The notes under the pieces: model-generated
What the model saw: only the letters and a program-made list of their open reading frames with translations
Told to the model about the DNA's origin: nothing
Database searches by the model: none
NCBI GenBank assembly: GCA_029378245.1
Contig: JARKIF010000046.1
Location: 310,001-374,000, forward strand
DNA length: 64,000 nucleotides
From: Roridomyces roridus
Taxonomy: Eukaryota > Basidiomycota > Agaricomycetes > Agaricales > Mycenaceae
Direction: 5' to 3'
In this document: piece after piece, positions 11,291 through 21,907 of the stretch
Position numbering within the stretch: the stretch's first letter is position 1
Layout of the letters: each line of letters starts with the position of its first letter
Translations under genes and position numbers: made by a program

Positions 11291-11639
11291 GCAAGAATAT
11301 TCGACCGACAGGCCTGTATGGACCAAGTGGCCAGGTAGCCTGTGCGGCCAGGTGGGGGGTCCCATATAGTACTTTTTTTTTTTTTTTTCAACTTGTGGAC
11401 TATGGGAAAATTACTAGCCTGGCAAAGCCGATTCGGATCAACGGCCGGCATAAATATCACTGGTGCTATCATGTGAGCAATCACACTCCGTTTGTACCTC
11501 CTCGAGCGCAGCAAGTTATCGTTACTACTGAGAAGGTGCTGGCGAGGTGCTGGAGTGGCCTACACTGTCTGGGAATGCTACTGGCACTCGGTGCCGAGAT
11601 GCCGAGATCACGGCAGTTTCGGCTTCCGAATGTTGACTT
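11291..11639. other. No gene; T17-18 homopolymer
   Basis: No gene is seen. A run of about 18 T at 11371-11388 lies 80 bp from the broken end of the F-box relic. It might be the poly(A) of a retro-inserted sequence read on the minus strand, but nothing else supports that. Confidence 0.35.
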
Positions 11640-11800
11640 TTACAAGTCCACAAGTCGGAAAAATGGAGCGCCCGCGCTGTCATGTTAGCGCCGAAAAATG
11701 GAGTGCTTGTGCACAATGTCACAAGAAAAGTACCGCGCGCCCTTTGTTTTTTGTCAAACTTTGTAATTCAAAAGGTGCGCGAAAATCAATTTTTCTACTT
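11640..11800 (-). repeat. Dispersed repeat R, copy 2 (inverted)
   Basis: Its reverse complement matches 48050-48270: CATTTTTCGGCGCTAAC, AATTGATTTTCGCGCACC and 'GACAGCGCG...CTCCATTTTT'. It is opposite in orientation to copy 1 at 9627-9790, so the two could be the ends of a larger element of about 2.2 kb. Confidence 0.55.
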
Positions 11801-12024
11801 CTGCCCGTCGACGGTGTCATCAAAATATTTGGGTTCCCAGCAAATAAACAAGACTCTGAAATATATCTGGTGACGCAGGATTTAAGAACAAGTATGGACC
11901 CTCGCAGAGGCATCCAGTGGACATTGGAGTAAGATGAATACAAAAAGACAACCGCGTGTCTAAAGGCGCCCCGTGCTGAAGAGTTTCCCTGCACATGCCA
12001 GGGCCAATGGATAAAAAAAAACCA

Positions 12025-13400
12025 TTAAACGATGATGCGTGCGAGCGCGGTTCGAGTTCCAACCCAGGCTTCTAGCAATGTACCCCATATTCCACCGTCC
12101 AACGTGGGATTCCTTTTCAGCGCAAGTCCACACCTGTTGCAAAGTAGTAGCCCAGTCCGGCCAGAGTTCGGTGGATGGCGTCTCCACGAGCCCGTGGATG
12201 TTGTAAGGCACTTGGCGCATTGTTTGCGTCCATCGGAGCGGCGGCCCGGGTATTGTGACTCATCCCGCCGGACGTTGGGACCTGCGCTTGCCCTGCCTGT
12301 GGGTTTGCTACCAGCGACAACGAGGTCAACTTTTACGTGCACTTTATCAAAAGATGGAATATAACATACCGAAGGCGAAATCGTATGCAGTCGAAGTAAG
12401 GTTCACGCCACTCATCAAGTTGTTGGCTATGTTGAAAAGTCAGAACGTCACACCCAAGATATTCTGACAAGACAATGCACCAACGGGATTCCAACCAGAC
12501 ATCGGATCGGGCTGATTGTGGTTGGTGTAACTTTCAGTAAGAGACTGGCCATAATCTAGTGATGGTCAGTCGTTTGTAACAGATACTTCAACGTATCGAG
12601 CACTCACCCAAGCCGGCAGTGTTGGAGTAGCACTGAGGTCCGGCGAAAGTTCCAGGTCCCGGGTTGGGCTCTACGGGTCAGAAGAGTAAGAACGTGTCAC
12701 GATATTCTGGCCATGCCACGAACCCATGGGCATGTGATACCGATCAGACATTTGCTGAGGGTAGTTGGCGTTTGTCGAGTAGGAATACCCTGGAAGTGTT
12801 GTGTTTGTCGGGGTATATATATGACCGTATAGGATGCACTCACCCAAGCTGGGATTGTTCAAGAGATACGGGAGCTCAGCGTACATCCCAGCCGGGTCGG
12901 TTTCTATGCGCCGAAAGGCCAGCGTGAGTATCCATCCTGAATTTTTTGTGAGAAAAGACGTACGGGCAACCTGAGGATCCTGGGAGTATGCCAACGGAAC
13001 GCTGGAGGAAAGCATCGACGTCGTGTCGCCTCCCTGCGCTGCAAACGATATGAGGCCCGTCCGAGGCAGCTATAGAGGTGGATGACTTACGGATCATAAT
13101 AGGGTTGGCGTACCCGTGGTGGTAAGGCGTATGTGCCATGGACTGGGCGTCTCCTATGGACGGGTGGATTGAATACAAGCGGGCTCGCAGAAAAATTCGA
13201 CGCACCATAACCGGAGCTATACGAGTGCTGAGTGTTCTGCGCCGCCCCAGAGTGATAGTTCCCGTAGTTGAGCACCTGTCTCACGCGGTCGTCGTCGTCT
13301 GCATATAGTCGCGTGAGATTCATGAGAGGGGAGGAACGAGCGAAGAACCCGTTGCGCCGTGTTGGAAGGCTGGCCAGTCGGTATAGTTGGGACGACCCAT
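12025..13400 (-). pseudogene. GATA-type zinc-finger protein gene, copy A
   Basis: A minus-strand gene with about nine short exons and GT-AG introns. It is identical in layout to copy B (19990-21365) and homologous to copies C and D. It starts MGRPNYTDW at 13400, with a TATA box (TATAAAA) at 13450-13456. The last exon encodes CAKC-X22-CNRC with the GATA-finger core WRRHPPNSG; the 22-residue loop is longer than the usual 17-20. Against copy D, a 2-nt length difference just after the N-terminal VPPL and a second frame conflict just before the first finger Cys pair break the frame. Both conflicts are shared with copy B, so the gene was broken before the inverted duplication, unless splicing repairs the frame. 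Confidence 0.7.
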
Positions 13401-13449
13401 GGGTGTGGGGGAGATATGAAGACTGCCCTATAATTCAGACTGGCCGCAG

Positions 13450-13456
13450 TTTTATA
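13450..13456 (-). promoter_or_regulatory. TATA box of GATA copy A
   Basis: TATAAAA on the minus strand, about 50 bp before the ATG at 13400. The same box sits before copy B (19934-19940), and similar boxes precede copies C and D. Confidence 0.5.
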
Positions 13457-15000
13457 TCTCAGCGAGAACATGCCAACCTCGGCATTTGTAGCCTCGCGAT
13501 GGCCAGGCATTTTAATGAACGTAACTAGTGGTCCCGTTTGGTTTGGGCGTGGGTGAATAGTCCCCTGTGCGTGCCAGGCAGCAAGGATGCTGGTGACGCG
13601 GCGAACCCGTCCGAGATCATGCGATTCCGCCCCGTATGTATCCTCGGATTCACTGCGCCAGTCACAATGTCGCAATGATAGCAGGTAGGCCAGAGCGGAG
13701 GAACAGCGCCATTCCAGCAGGTCCAGGGTGCAAGCAAATGTCAAGAAGGCATCCAGTATGCAATGCAACCTAGCCCACCACCTCGTTGCTCACGGAGATG
13801 GCGAAAAAAAAATTCATTCATCCCGGTGAATCAGTGTTGATTTGGTGGTGATCCACATCGTGACGGATCCAGTTTGAGATAGGCTTATTATACACTTACC
13901 CGACGCGCCTCGGAACAACTCACCCGACTGTAGCGGTGGTCCTCCTCTTCCGCTTCGATTCAGGGAGAAGTGCACTGTGCGACATGTTGAGCGAACGTTA
14001 AGCCCCGACTATTATCATCATTGGTGGCAAGAGACGAGGTTCAAAAAGTCATATCCGGCATACGTAGAAGTCTAGCACACTCTTTGGTCGTATTCCCGCT
14101 CCGGAGAGCGTGTGAAGGACACTTTACTTGGTACTTAGCAAAGACAATAAGGAACGCCTTGATATGATATGAGCATGGCGTAAGCTCGCGATGTTCGGCG
14201 TCATAAAGTCGGTGCCTCAAAATTTGTGTCGGGATTATTGGAGAAACGGGGTAAGAATAAAATCATTCTCTTCGGTCGTATTACCGCTCCGGAAAGCGTG
14301 CGAAGGACGCCGTACTTGATCAAATAAAGTTGGTGATAGTAAAACAGCTTAAAATAGCCGGGTTGGCTTATAACTACGTATTATGCAGGTCAACGCGAAT
14401 GTAAAGGAAATGTAAAAGTCCAGCGGTGGATTTCAGGCTCGATGAGATTCTCTTGAGTGGATCGTGGCTATCTTGTCAGTATCGGTCGAAACTTGGAGTT
14501 CTTGTCTAAGTCTAAATTCGGATGGTCGGCGTTGGGGTCCCAGCTGCCTCACGAGAGGTCCGAGGAACAAAAGACCGAGATGGTCTATCCACATCTCAGG
14601 GACGGTAAATTGTGGCATGAGAGCGCGGGCCAATCGGACGTACCCGCTCGACGAACAAGCCCGTGCTTTACACGCGAGTCTCCTATGATACGAATGTGGG
14701 TCGTGTCGTCGGGGTGGGGGAGAGGAATTTGGGCCGAGTGGGAGATCGTGAGGGGTGTGTTGCTTTTCACCTTCACATGCGCGTATGATTGACGATCGCT
14801 GTAGAGGTTCTCGCGGGGAGTGGGGCGGTCAAATACAGGCTCTTTGCGCGGCGGCACCACTGGAACTGAGGCGTGTAAGTTGTACAGGAGCGCGTCTTCC
14901 ACTGAGTCTGCGCCACTGCGTACACGATTTCATAAGATTGTATTTGGTCGCCTTTGGTAGTCACGTGATCACGGGACGAAAGCAGGGAAGAGCAAAGAAA
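13457..15000. other. Arm DNA without recognised gene
   Basis: Left-arm sequence between the GATA copy and the loop. It holds two related boxes of about 50 bp (near 14090-14130 and 14270-14320; 'GTATTxCCGCTCCGGAxAGCGTG'), which suggests an old internal duplication. The right arm carries about 200 bp more here. No family is recognised. Confidence 0.4.
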
Positions 15001-15065
15001 CCTGCATATCAAGCCCCAACGCCGTCCAGCCTTCCACAATGACGGTGTAATTCTGCTCTAGCGAG

Positions 15066-16997
15066 CGATCTCTCGTAGTCGTAGTCATCGGCGTCCAGAC
15101 CAAGTGTGCTGATTCGGATCAATGGCAGACTTTGATCCACTGTGTTTGGTGCGCACAAACAAGGCTCGGAGCTTTGGCTCTCGATTGTGCTGCTCTCCGC
15201 GACTGCCTTGGCTCCCGTACGACTCCGACTGATGGTCGACTCCTACCAGGGCTAGGCTCCATTCAGCTACTACATCCACCTTCCCCACCTCTGCCAGCGG
15301 CCAAACTAGCCCTACGGCACGGGATTGCCCCAGCTGGCAGCCGACGCCCCAAACGGCTACATCTCCAGAAACGCAACGCTTCCATCTCCTTATCGCCCTC
15401 CGTATGTCGCAACGCCGTATCCGCACATGCCCTCTACTGAATAGTACCCTCATGTGTAGCAGCACAATGCACCAAAAAGACGCTGTCGCTCTGACTTCCA
15501 TGCGCGGGTAATAACCTTACGACCAGCCTCGAATCCACCACGTCCCTCGATACGCTACCACTCGCGCAGCCGCAGCCGCAGCTACCCCTCCAGCCGGATT
15601 GCCGAAAGATTCGGATTGCAGAAAGATTTTGGAATCGTCGCGTCTACGACACCGGCCGGCACACCCCGCCGCCGCCGTCCCATCTTGACGAAAACCTACC
15701 GCCCTTGCTGCCCGTTGCTTCCTTCCTCGCGATCGCTTCTTCCACCCTTCCCCACGCTTACCGCGTCCTACACCGCTTTCCCCACTGCATCCGCACTTGC
15801 CGAATCCCTACTATCACGCGCACGCCCATGCACCCGCGCCACCTCGCGCCTTGGACGCCCTCGCGTTCCCGTTCTGTTCTTGGGACCCCACGCGTGCGGC
15901 GGGGGTGATGATTTTGCCGTTGGCGCAGCCACCACCCGTTGTTGTTGAGACCACGGCGGAGGGAGGGTGGGATGAGGTGGAGGAGTCGATAGCGAGGGTA
16001 CCATCGACAAGGAGGTGAAGGCGTCACGCTTGCCTTCGTCGCAGAGGAGGCTGAGATCAAAGGAGAGGCAGGAGGTCGTTGCAGCCGTCGAGGCTCCTGC
16101 TTCTAGGGAGGCAGTAGCGTCAGTGCCACCCTGCCGCGTCGACGGACGGTACCTGCCCGCGTATCACTTTCTGCGTCTGCTTTTGCATCCGTATCCGCAT
16201 CCTCATCCACATCGACCTCCGCGCTTACCCCAGCGCCCGCCCGCCCTCCTCCGCACCCCCACCTCTTCATCTTCATCCATATCAGTCGCGTCCCATTCAT
16301 CCGCCTCCGTCTCGGCATCGACATCCACTCAGGCAAAGACGAGCCATCCCACCTCCTCCCTCGTCGGATTCACCCGCCTCTGCCATGTATGACGTATCAA
16401 GTCGTTATAAAGCGCGCTAGGCGGCGGGGGGAGGAAGTCCAGCTGAGGTGTATGATGCCCTCATGGAGAAGAGGCGGAAGCGTTGTTGGGATTCTTGCAG
16501 CCGCCTTTGGGTCGGGGTCGTCCTCCACTACCTTTCTAAATTCTGGCAGGCGGAGCGGGAGGAGGAGAGGGATAGAGAGGCGCGCCGGCGCATAACTGAG
16601 AGGAGGAGAGGGAGACGGAGGCGCGCTGGCGCATCACGGAGAGGAGGTAGAGGCGGAGCCTGAGGGGGATCGGTGGCTTGCGGTGGCGAGGGAGAATCGG
16701 GGGCTTGTCATGTGTGAGCGGGTCTCTATTCCCGTTATCTTACACTCTGGCTACTGCATCCCCCGTCCTTGTCTTGTCGATCTCTCGCTCCTGCTCGTCT
16801 TCTCATTTCGTCCGAATAGGCGCTGACAGTCCCCGCAGATCAAAGAAGCCGAGTCGCCCATTACACGGATACTCGAGGGCACCTTCCTCCCGATGCTGCG
16901 CTCGCTAGAGCAGAATTACACCGTCATTGTGGAAGGCTGGACGGCGTTGGGGCTTGATATGCGGGTTTCTTTGCTCTTCCCTGCTTTCGTCCCGTGA
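15066..16997 (+). CDS. Unknown multi-exon gene in the IR1 loop; 3' exon well supported
   Basis: The loop between the IR1 arms is C-rich and looks like a plus-strand gene for a Pro/Ser/His-rich, probably disordered protein, but I cannot assemble all exons. The last exon is clearest: acceptor cccgcag, then 16839-16997 encoding 52 residues (IKEAESPITRILEG ... LFPAFVP) and a TGA stop. Most of this exon lies in the right arm, and an inverted copy of its 3' part lies in the left arm. I do not recognise the product. Frames between 15132 and 16670 break repeatedly, so the gene may be degraded. Confidence 0.35.
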
Positions 16998-17018
16998 TCA
17001 CGTGACTACCAAATACAA

Positions 17019-18467
17019 TTATCCGTTCTTTAAGATTATGTCTCCTTTTTGTTTGTACAACTGTCAGTCTATCCCCTCATGGACTTTCTTCTTACGGTCG
17101 TCTGGCTCGTTGAAGGGGCTTTCTTACAGCTTTTTAACAGCTTATCAACAGCTTTTTCAACAGCTTTGAGGTTCCATTTTGATCTCTACAGCTTCGACAC
17201 ATCCACGGCTGCAAAGATTGGCCGGAAGATGACGCGTCGCCCGGCATGGCATGCACATATAGAGAGCCCCAGAGGACACCTGGATCGCTGTCGTTTCCCC
17301 CACTTTCCCTGTCTTCCTGCTCCCTGCCGCTATCCGTTCTTGGTTATCGCCGTTCAATTGGTCCTAAATTGCTCTGTCTGCGATCAAGAATCAAGCCCTG
17401 TCTCAAAAAGACAAGTGTCCTAGCTTCTTGGTACTTCGCGGACCCGTTTTCCTCGCACTATTGCATCCATCCCGACTTTCTGGCCAAGCTGCACCATCCG
17501 TCATCCCTCGGTATTAAAACATGCCTCGAGGTGCATTCATCGTCCCACCGGCTCAAGTCGAAGATTTCGAAATGTGATTCCGTCGTCGCGTCCCCAACCG
17601 CGAACAGATGTCGCCATCTTCTAGCGTGCTGCGTGGGGGAGACTCGACAAGATACGTGGAACCAAGGGTACAACGGTGCGTGATGTCCCACGCTGTGCTG
17701 TGACACAAGGTGTGGACTGTCCTCTTCGACTTTGGTGCACTCGCCTGTCTGCCGTCTCGTTTCACACCACACGTCGTACCTCCCGGCCTCCTCCTATCCG
17801 ACTCGACCTGAGCCGCCAGCTTTGATGCCTCCTTCGCTCTGTCCTTTCACGTAGTACGTTCCTGAACGTCAAGCTGCATGTGGCGTATCACTATCCGTGT
17901 CCATGGACAGCGGCCCTACAGCTTGCCGGGTACTCTCGTGCCCTTCCTACACCACTGCCGCGGAGCGTTGCGAGGAGAACTTGCAGGACAATGCACGGAG
18001 GACTCCGGAGGAGGGGGGGGCCCGGGGGTGACATACATGTGAGTGAATTGGCTGCCTTTTCTGGCGCGCGCGGCGCGCGATCTTACGGATTTCGCTTCAA
18101 GAACCGGAGCTTGCGACTGGGTCGACCATGATAGAGGTGAGAACAAGCCAGTCGCCATCGGTCGACCGCCGAACGAATACTATCATGGCAAGCAACGCGG
18201 GACAGAGCGAGTGTAACAGGTAATGCAGGGTGGCCCGTGGAACCCAGGCGGTGTGTCAAACGGGAATGTGGTTCTCCGTTTCTTTTGTTTTTGCACCAGA
18301 TCTGCGTTCGGTAGTGTGCGTGTTGAATACATACATTCTATTTTTTATTCAAAGTGACCGAGGACAAAGGCACCTCTGAGCAGGTCCGAGTCAATATGAC
18401 CGTCCAAAAATTGAGCTTGAAGTGTAGAAAATGCAGTGCTGCCGGAGCGAAGCGAAGGCATGGCTTG
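17019..18467 (+). mobile_element. Helitron-like non-autonomous element, copy 1
   Basis: A 1449-bp insertion present only in the right arm of IR1. The left arm gives the empty site, AAATACAA|TCTTATG, with no target duplication and insertion between A and T. The element begins TTATCCGTTCTTTAAGAT and ends GCCGGAGCGAAGCGAAGGCATGGCTTG, written here as two parts of one terminus: a GC-rich stretch and a short palindrome (AGGCATGGCT). A second element with the same ends sits in the MYND gene (62083-63297). A-T insertion without duplication and a 3' hairpin suggest a Helitron relative, but the canonical TC start and CTRR end are absent. No helicase is encoded. Confidence 0.6.
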
Positions 18468-19933
18468 TCTTATGAAATCGTGTACGCAGTGGCGCAGACT
18501 CAGTGGAAGACGCGCTCCTGTACAACTTACACGCCTCAATTCCAGTGGTGCCGCCGCGCTCGACGAACAAGCCCGTGCTTTACACGCGAGTCTCCTATGA
18601 TACGAATGTGGGTGGGCGAGAGGAATTTGGGCCGAGTGGGAGATCGTGAGGGCGGGTACGTCCGATTGGCCCGCGCTCTCACGCCACAATTTACCGTCCC
18701 TGAGATGTGGATAGACCATCTCGGTCTTTTGTTCCTCGCACCTCTCGTGAGGCAGCTGGGACCCCAACGCCGACCATCCGAATTTAGACTTAGACAAGAA
18801 CTCCAAGTTTCAACCGATACTGACAAGATAGCCACGATCCACTCAAGAGAATCTCATCGAGCCTGAACTCCACCGCTGGACTTTTACATTTCCTTTACAT
18901 CCGCGTTGACCTGCATAATACGTAGTTATAAGCCAACCCGGCTATTCTAAGCTGTTTTACTATCACCAACTTTATTTGATCAAGTACGTACGGCGTCCTT
19001 CGCACGCTTTCCGGAGCGGTAATACGACCGAAGAGAATGATTTTATTCTTACCCCGTTTCTCCAATAATCCCGACACAAATTTTGAGGCACCGACTTTAT
19101 GACGCCGAACATCGCGAGCTTACACCATGGATGCGTCCACCGAAGGTCCTCATTCAAGTGCGACGTATGATATGCACCACTGGAGCCGTCCACAAATGGG
19201 GCTAAAGAACCACAGCTTTCGTAATTCACTTAAAAAGCTTGTCTAGGCGTCAGCTTTCTCGAGAGGCTTTGTGCACCCCTTTCCTGTTTGCAGCTTTGGC
19301 TTATGACACGCTTTTGACACGCTATTCGCGACTGCCGCGTTCCTTATTGTCTTTGCTAAGTACCAAGTACAGTGTCCTTCACACGCTCTCCGGAGCGGGA
19401 ATACGACCAAAGAGTGTGCTAGACTTCTTACAGAAGAGGGACGAGCGCTGTTTGAGGAGCGTGCAACTGAGGAAGACCCAGAACTGCTAGCCAACAGGCG
19501 ATACAGGGGGATGCCTGCAACTTCGTGCATATCAGGATGCGCCCACCTCGCACGAGCCACGCCTCACCGAATGAACTCGCTCTACGTATGCCGGATATGA
19601 CTTTTTGAACTTTGTCTTGATTCTTGCCACCAATGATGATAATAGTCAGGACTTAACGTTCGCTCAACATGCCGCACAATGCACTTCTCCCTGAATCGAA
19701 GCGGAGGAGGAGGACCACCGCTACAGTCGGGTGAGTTGTTTCGAGGGGCGTCGGGTAAGTGTATAATAAGCCTATCTCGAACTGGATCCGTCGCAATGTC
19801 GATCACCACCACATCACCACTGATTCACCGGGATCAACCACGCCCAAAACAAACGGGACCACTAGTTACGTTCATTAAAATGCCTGGCCATCGCGAGGCT
19901 ACAAATGCCGAGGTTGGCATGTTCTCGCTGAGA
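18468..19933. other. Right-arm DNA without recognised gene
   Basis: Inverted counterpart of about 13457-14950. It contains the same two CCGCTCCGGA boxes (near 19010 and 19390), plus about 200 bp near 19130-19330 that the left arm lacks. No gene is recognised. Confidence 0.4.
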
Positions 19934-19940
19934 TATAAAA
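19934..19940 (+). promoter_or_regulatory. TATA box of GATA copy B
   Basis: TATAAAA about 50 bp before the start codon at 19990; mirror image of the box before copy A. Confidence 0.5.
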
Positions 19941-19989
19941 CTGCGGCCAGTCTGAATTATAGGGCAGTCTTCATATCTCCCCCACACCC

Positions 19990-21365
19990 ATGGGTCGTCC
20001 CAACTATACCGACTGGCCAGCCTTCCAACACGGCGCAACGGGTTCTTCGCTCGTTCCTCCCCTCTCATGAATCTCACGCGACTATATGCAGACGACGACG
20101 ACCGCGTGAGACAGGTGCTCAACTACGGGAACTATCACTCTGGGGCGGCGCAGAACACTCAGCACTCGTATAGCTCCGGTTATGGTGCGTCGAATTTTTC
20201 TGCGAGCCCGCTTGTATTCAATCCACCCGTCCATAGGAGACGCCCGGTCCATGGCACATACGCCTTACCACCACGGGTACGCCAACCCTATTATGATCCG
20301 TAAGTCATCCACCTCTATAGCTGCCTCGGACGGGCCTCATATCGTTTGCAGCGCAGGGAGGCGACACGACGTCGATGCTTTCCTCCAGCGTTCCGTTGGC
20401 ATACTCCCAGGATCCTCAGGTTGCCCGTACGTCTTTTCTCACAAAAAATTCAGGATGGATACTCACGCTGGCCTTTCGGCGCATAGAAACCGACCCGGCT
20501 GGGATGTACGCTGAGCTCCCGTATCTCTTGAACAATCCCAGCTTGGGTGAGTGCATCCTATACGGTCATATATATACCCCGACAAACACAACACTTCCAG
20601 GGTATTCCTACTCGACAAACGCCAACTACCCTCAGCAAATGTCTGATCGGTATCACATGCCCATGGGTTCGTGGCATGGCCAGAATATCGTGACACGTTC
20701 TTACTCTTCTGACCCGTAGAGCCCAACCCGGGACCTGGAACTTTCGCCGGACCTCAGTGCTACTCCAACACTGCCGGCTTGGGTGAGTGCTCGATACGTT
20801 GAAGTATCTGTTACAAACGACTGACCATCACTAGATTATGGCCAGTCTCTTACTGAAAGTTACACCAACCACAATCAGCCCGATCCGATGTCTGGTTGGA
20901 ATCCCGTTGGTGCATTGTCTTGTCAGAATATCTTGGGTGTGACGTTCTGACTTTTCAACATAGCCAACAACTTGATGAGTGGCGTGAACCTTACTTCGAC
21001 TGCATACGATTTCGCCTTCGGTATGTTATATTCCATCTTTTGATAAAGTGCACGTAAAAGTTGACCTCGTTGTCGCTGGTAGCAAACCCACAGGCAGGGC
21101 AAGCGCAGGTCCCAACGTCCGGCGGGATGAGTCACAATACCCGGGCCGCCGCTCCGATGGACGCAAACAATGCGCCAAGTGCCTTACAACATCCACGGGC
21201 TCGTGGAGACGCCATCCACCGAACTCTGGCCGGACTGGGCTACTACTTTGCAACAGGTGTGGACTTGCGCTGAAAAGGAATCCCACGTTGGACGGTGGAA
21301 TATGGGGTACATTGCTAGAAGCCTGGGTTGGAACTCGAACCGCGCTCGCACGCATCATCGTTTAA
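19990..21365 (+). pseudogene. GATA-type zinc-finger protein gene, copy B
   Basis: Mirror copy of gene A. Starts MGRPNYTDW at 19990; an alternative in-frame start for the next segment is at 20067. The exon pattern is clear from consecutive GT-AG introns of about 50-60 nt, for example donors near 20186, 20300, 20430, 20548 and 20710, each followed by an exon of 55-80 nt. The finger exon (from about 21123) encodes CAKC-X22-CNRC. The same two frame conflicts as in copy A make it a probable pseudogene. Only about one residue differs from copy A. Confidence 0.7.
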
Positions 21366-21518
21366 TGGTTTTTTTTTATCCATTGGCCCTGGCATGTGCA
21401 GGGAAACTCTTCAGCACGGGGCGCCTTTAGACACGCGGTTGTCTTTTTGTATTCATCTTACTCCAATGTCCACTGGATGCCTCTGCGAGGGTCCATACTT
21501 GTTCTTAAAATCCTGCGT

Positions 21519-21907
21519 TGATACGCCTGCAAAATGAACACGCTAGGAATACGTGAAATTTCGCGATTTCTCTTATAACCAACAGTAGTATCATCTCACG
21601 AGAGCGCTAGTGCTGAGCCCAGAAGCAGCTAGTAGGATTACGATGCATGGTGTACTGTACGGGTCGAAGGGGAACCTAAGATGACTGACGGACCCACTCC
21701 GAAACACGTAGGAGTTCGTGCTAGTCCTCTTACCAATGGGAATATCTTATAACCAAGTCGTTGAGCTCTGGTTCAATCCGATGGTTACAAGGGAATTAGC
21801 AGCAATTGGGAATAAGCGGACGGTTGAGTCATCGATCACGATCGAGGCCTCAGCTGGAGTCATTACCAACCGGAATGATGGCGCAGGAAGATCGTGTGCC
21901 TGGTCCG
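21519..21907. other. No recognisable gene
   Basis: About 390 bp between IR1 and an LTR. A plus-strand open frame of 107 codons starts at 21718 but runs into the LTR and has no recognisable motif. Confidence 0.35.

Larger units (their letters stand above)
11873..15065. repeat. Giant inverted repeat IR1, left arm
   Basis: 3.2-kb arm that is the near-identical reverse complement of 16901-21518; the conceptual products of both arms match apart from about one residue. The outer edge is at ACGCAGGA (11873) against TCCTGCGT (ending 21518). The inner edge is at 15065, where the match ends in CTCGCTAGAGCAG read from the right arm. It contains the GATA pseudogene copy A and an inverted copy of the terminal exon of the gene in the loop. 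It lacks the 1.45-kb insertion of the right arm, so it preserves that empty site. Confidence 0.92.
16901..21518. repeat. Giant inverted repeat IR1, right arm
   Basis: 4.6-kb reverse complement of 11873-15065. It is longer because of a Helitron-like insertion (17019-18467) and about 200 bp extra near 19130-19330. It contains GATA copy B. The loop between the arms is 1835 bp. With the arms nearly identical, the duplication must be recent or maintained by gene conversion. Confidence 0.92.

Noticed and set aside
11371..11388. Poly-T run as proof of a processed retrocopy
   Set aside because: The adjacent F-box relic shows no sign of intron removal and no target duplication.
12040..12075. tRNA-like GGTTCGAGTTCC in the IR1 arms
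   Set aside because: No cloverleaf can be built around it. It lies at the 3' end of the GATA gene.
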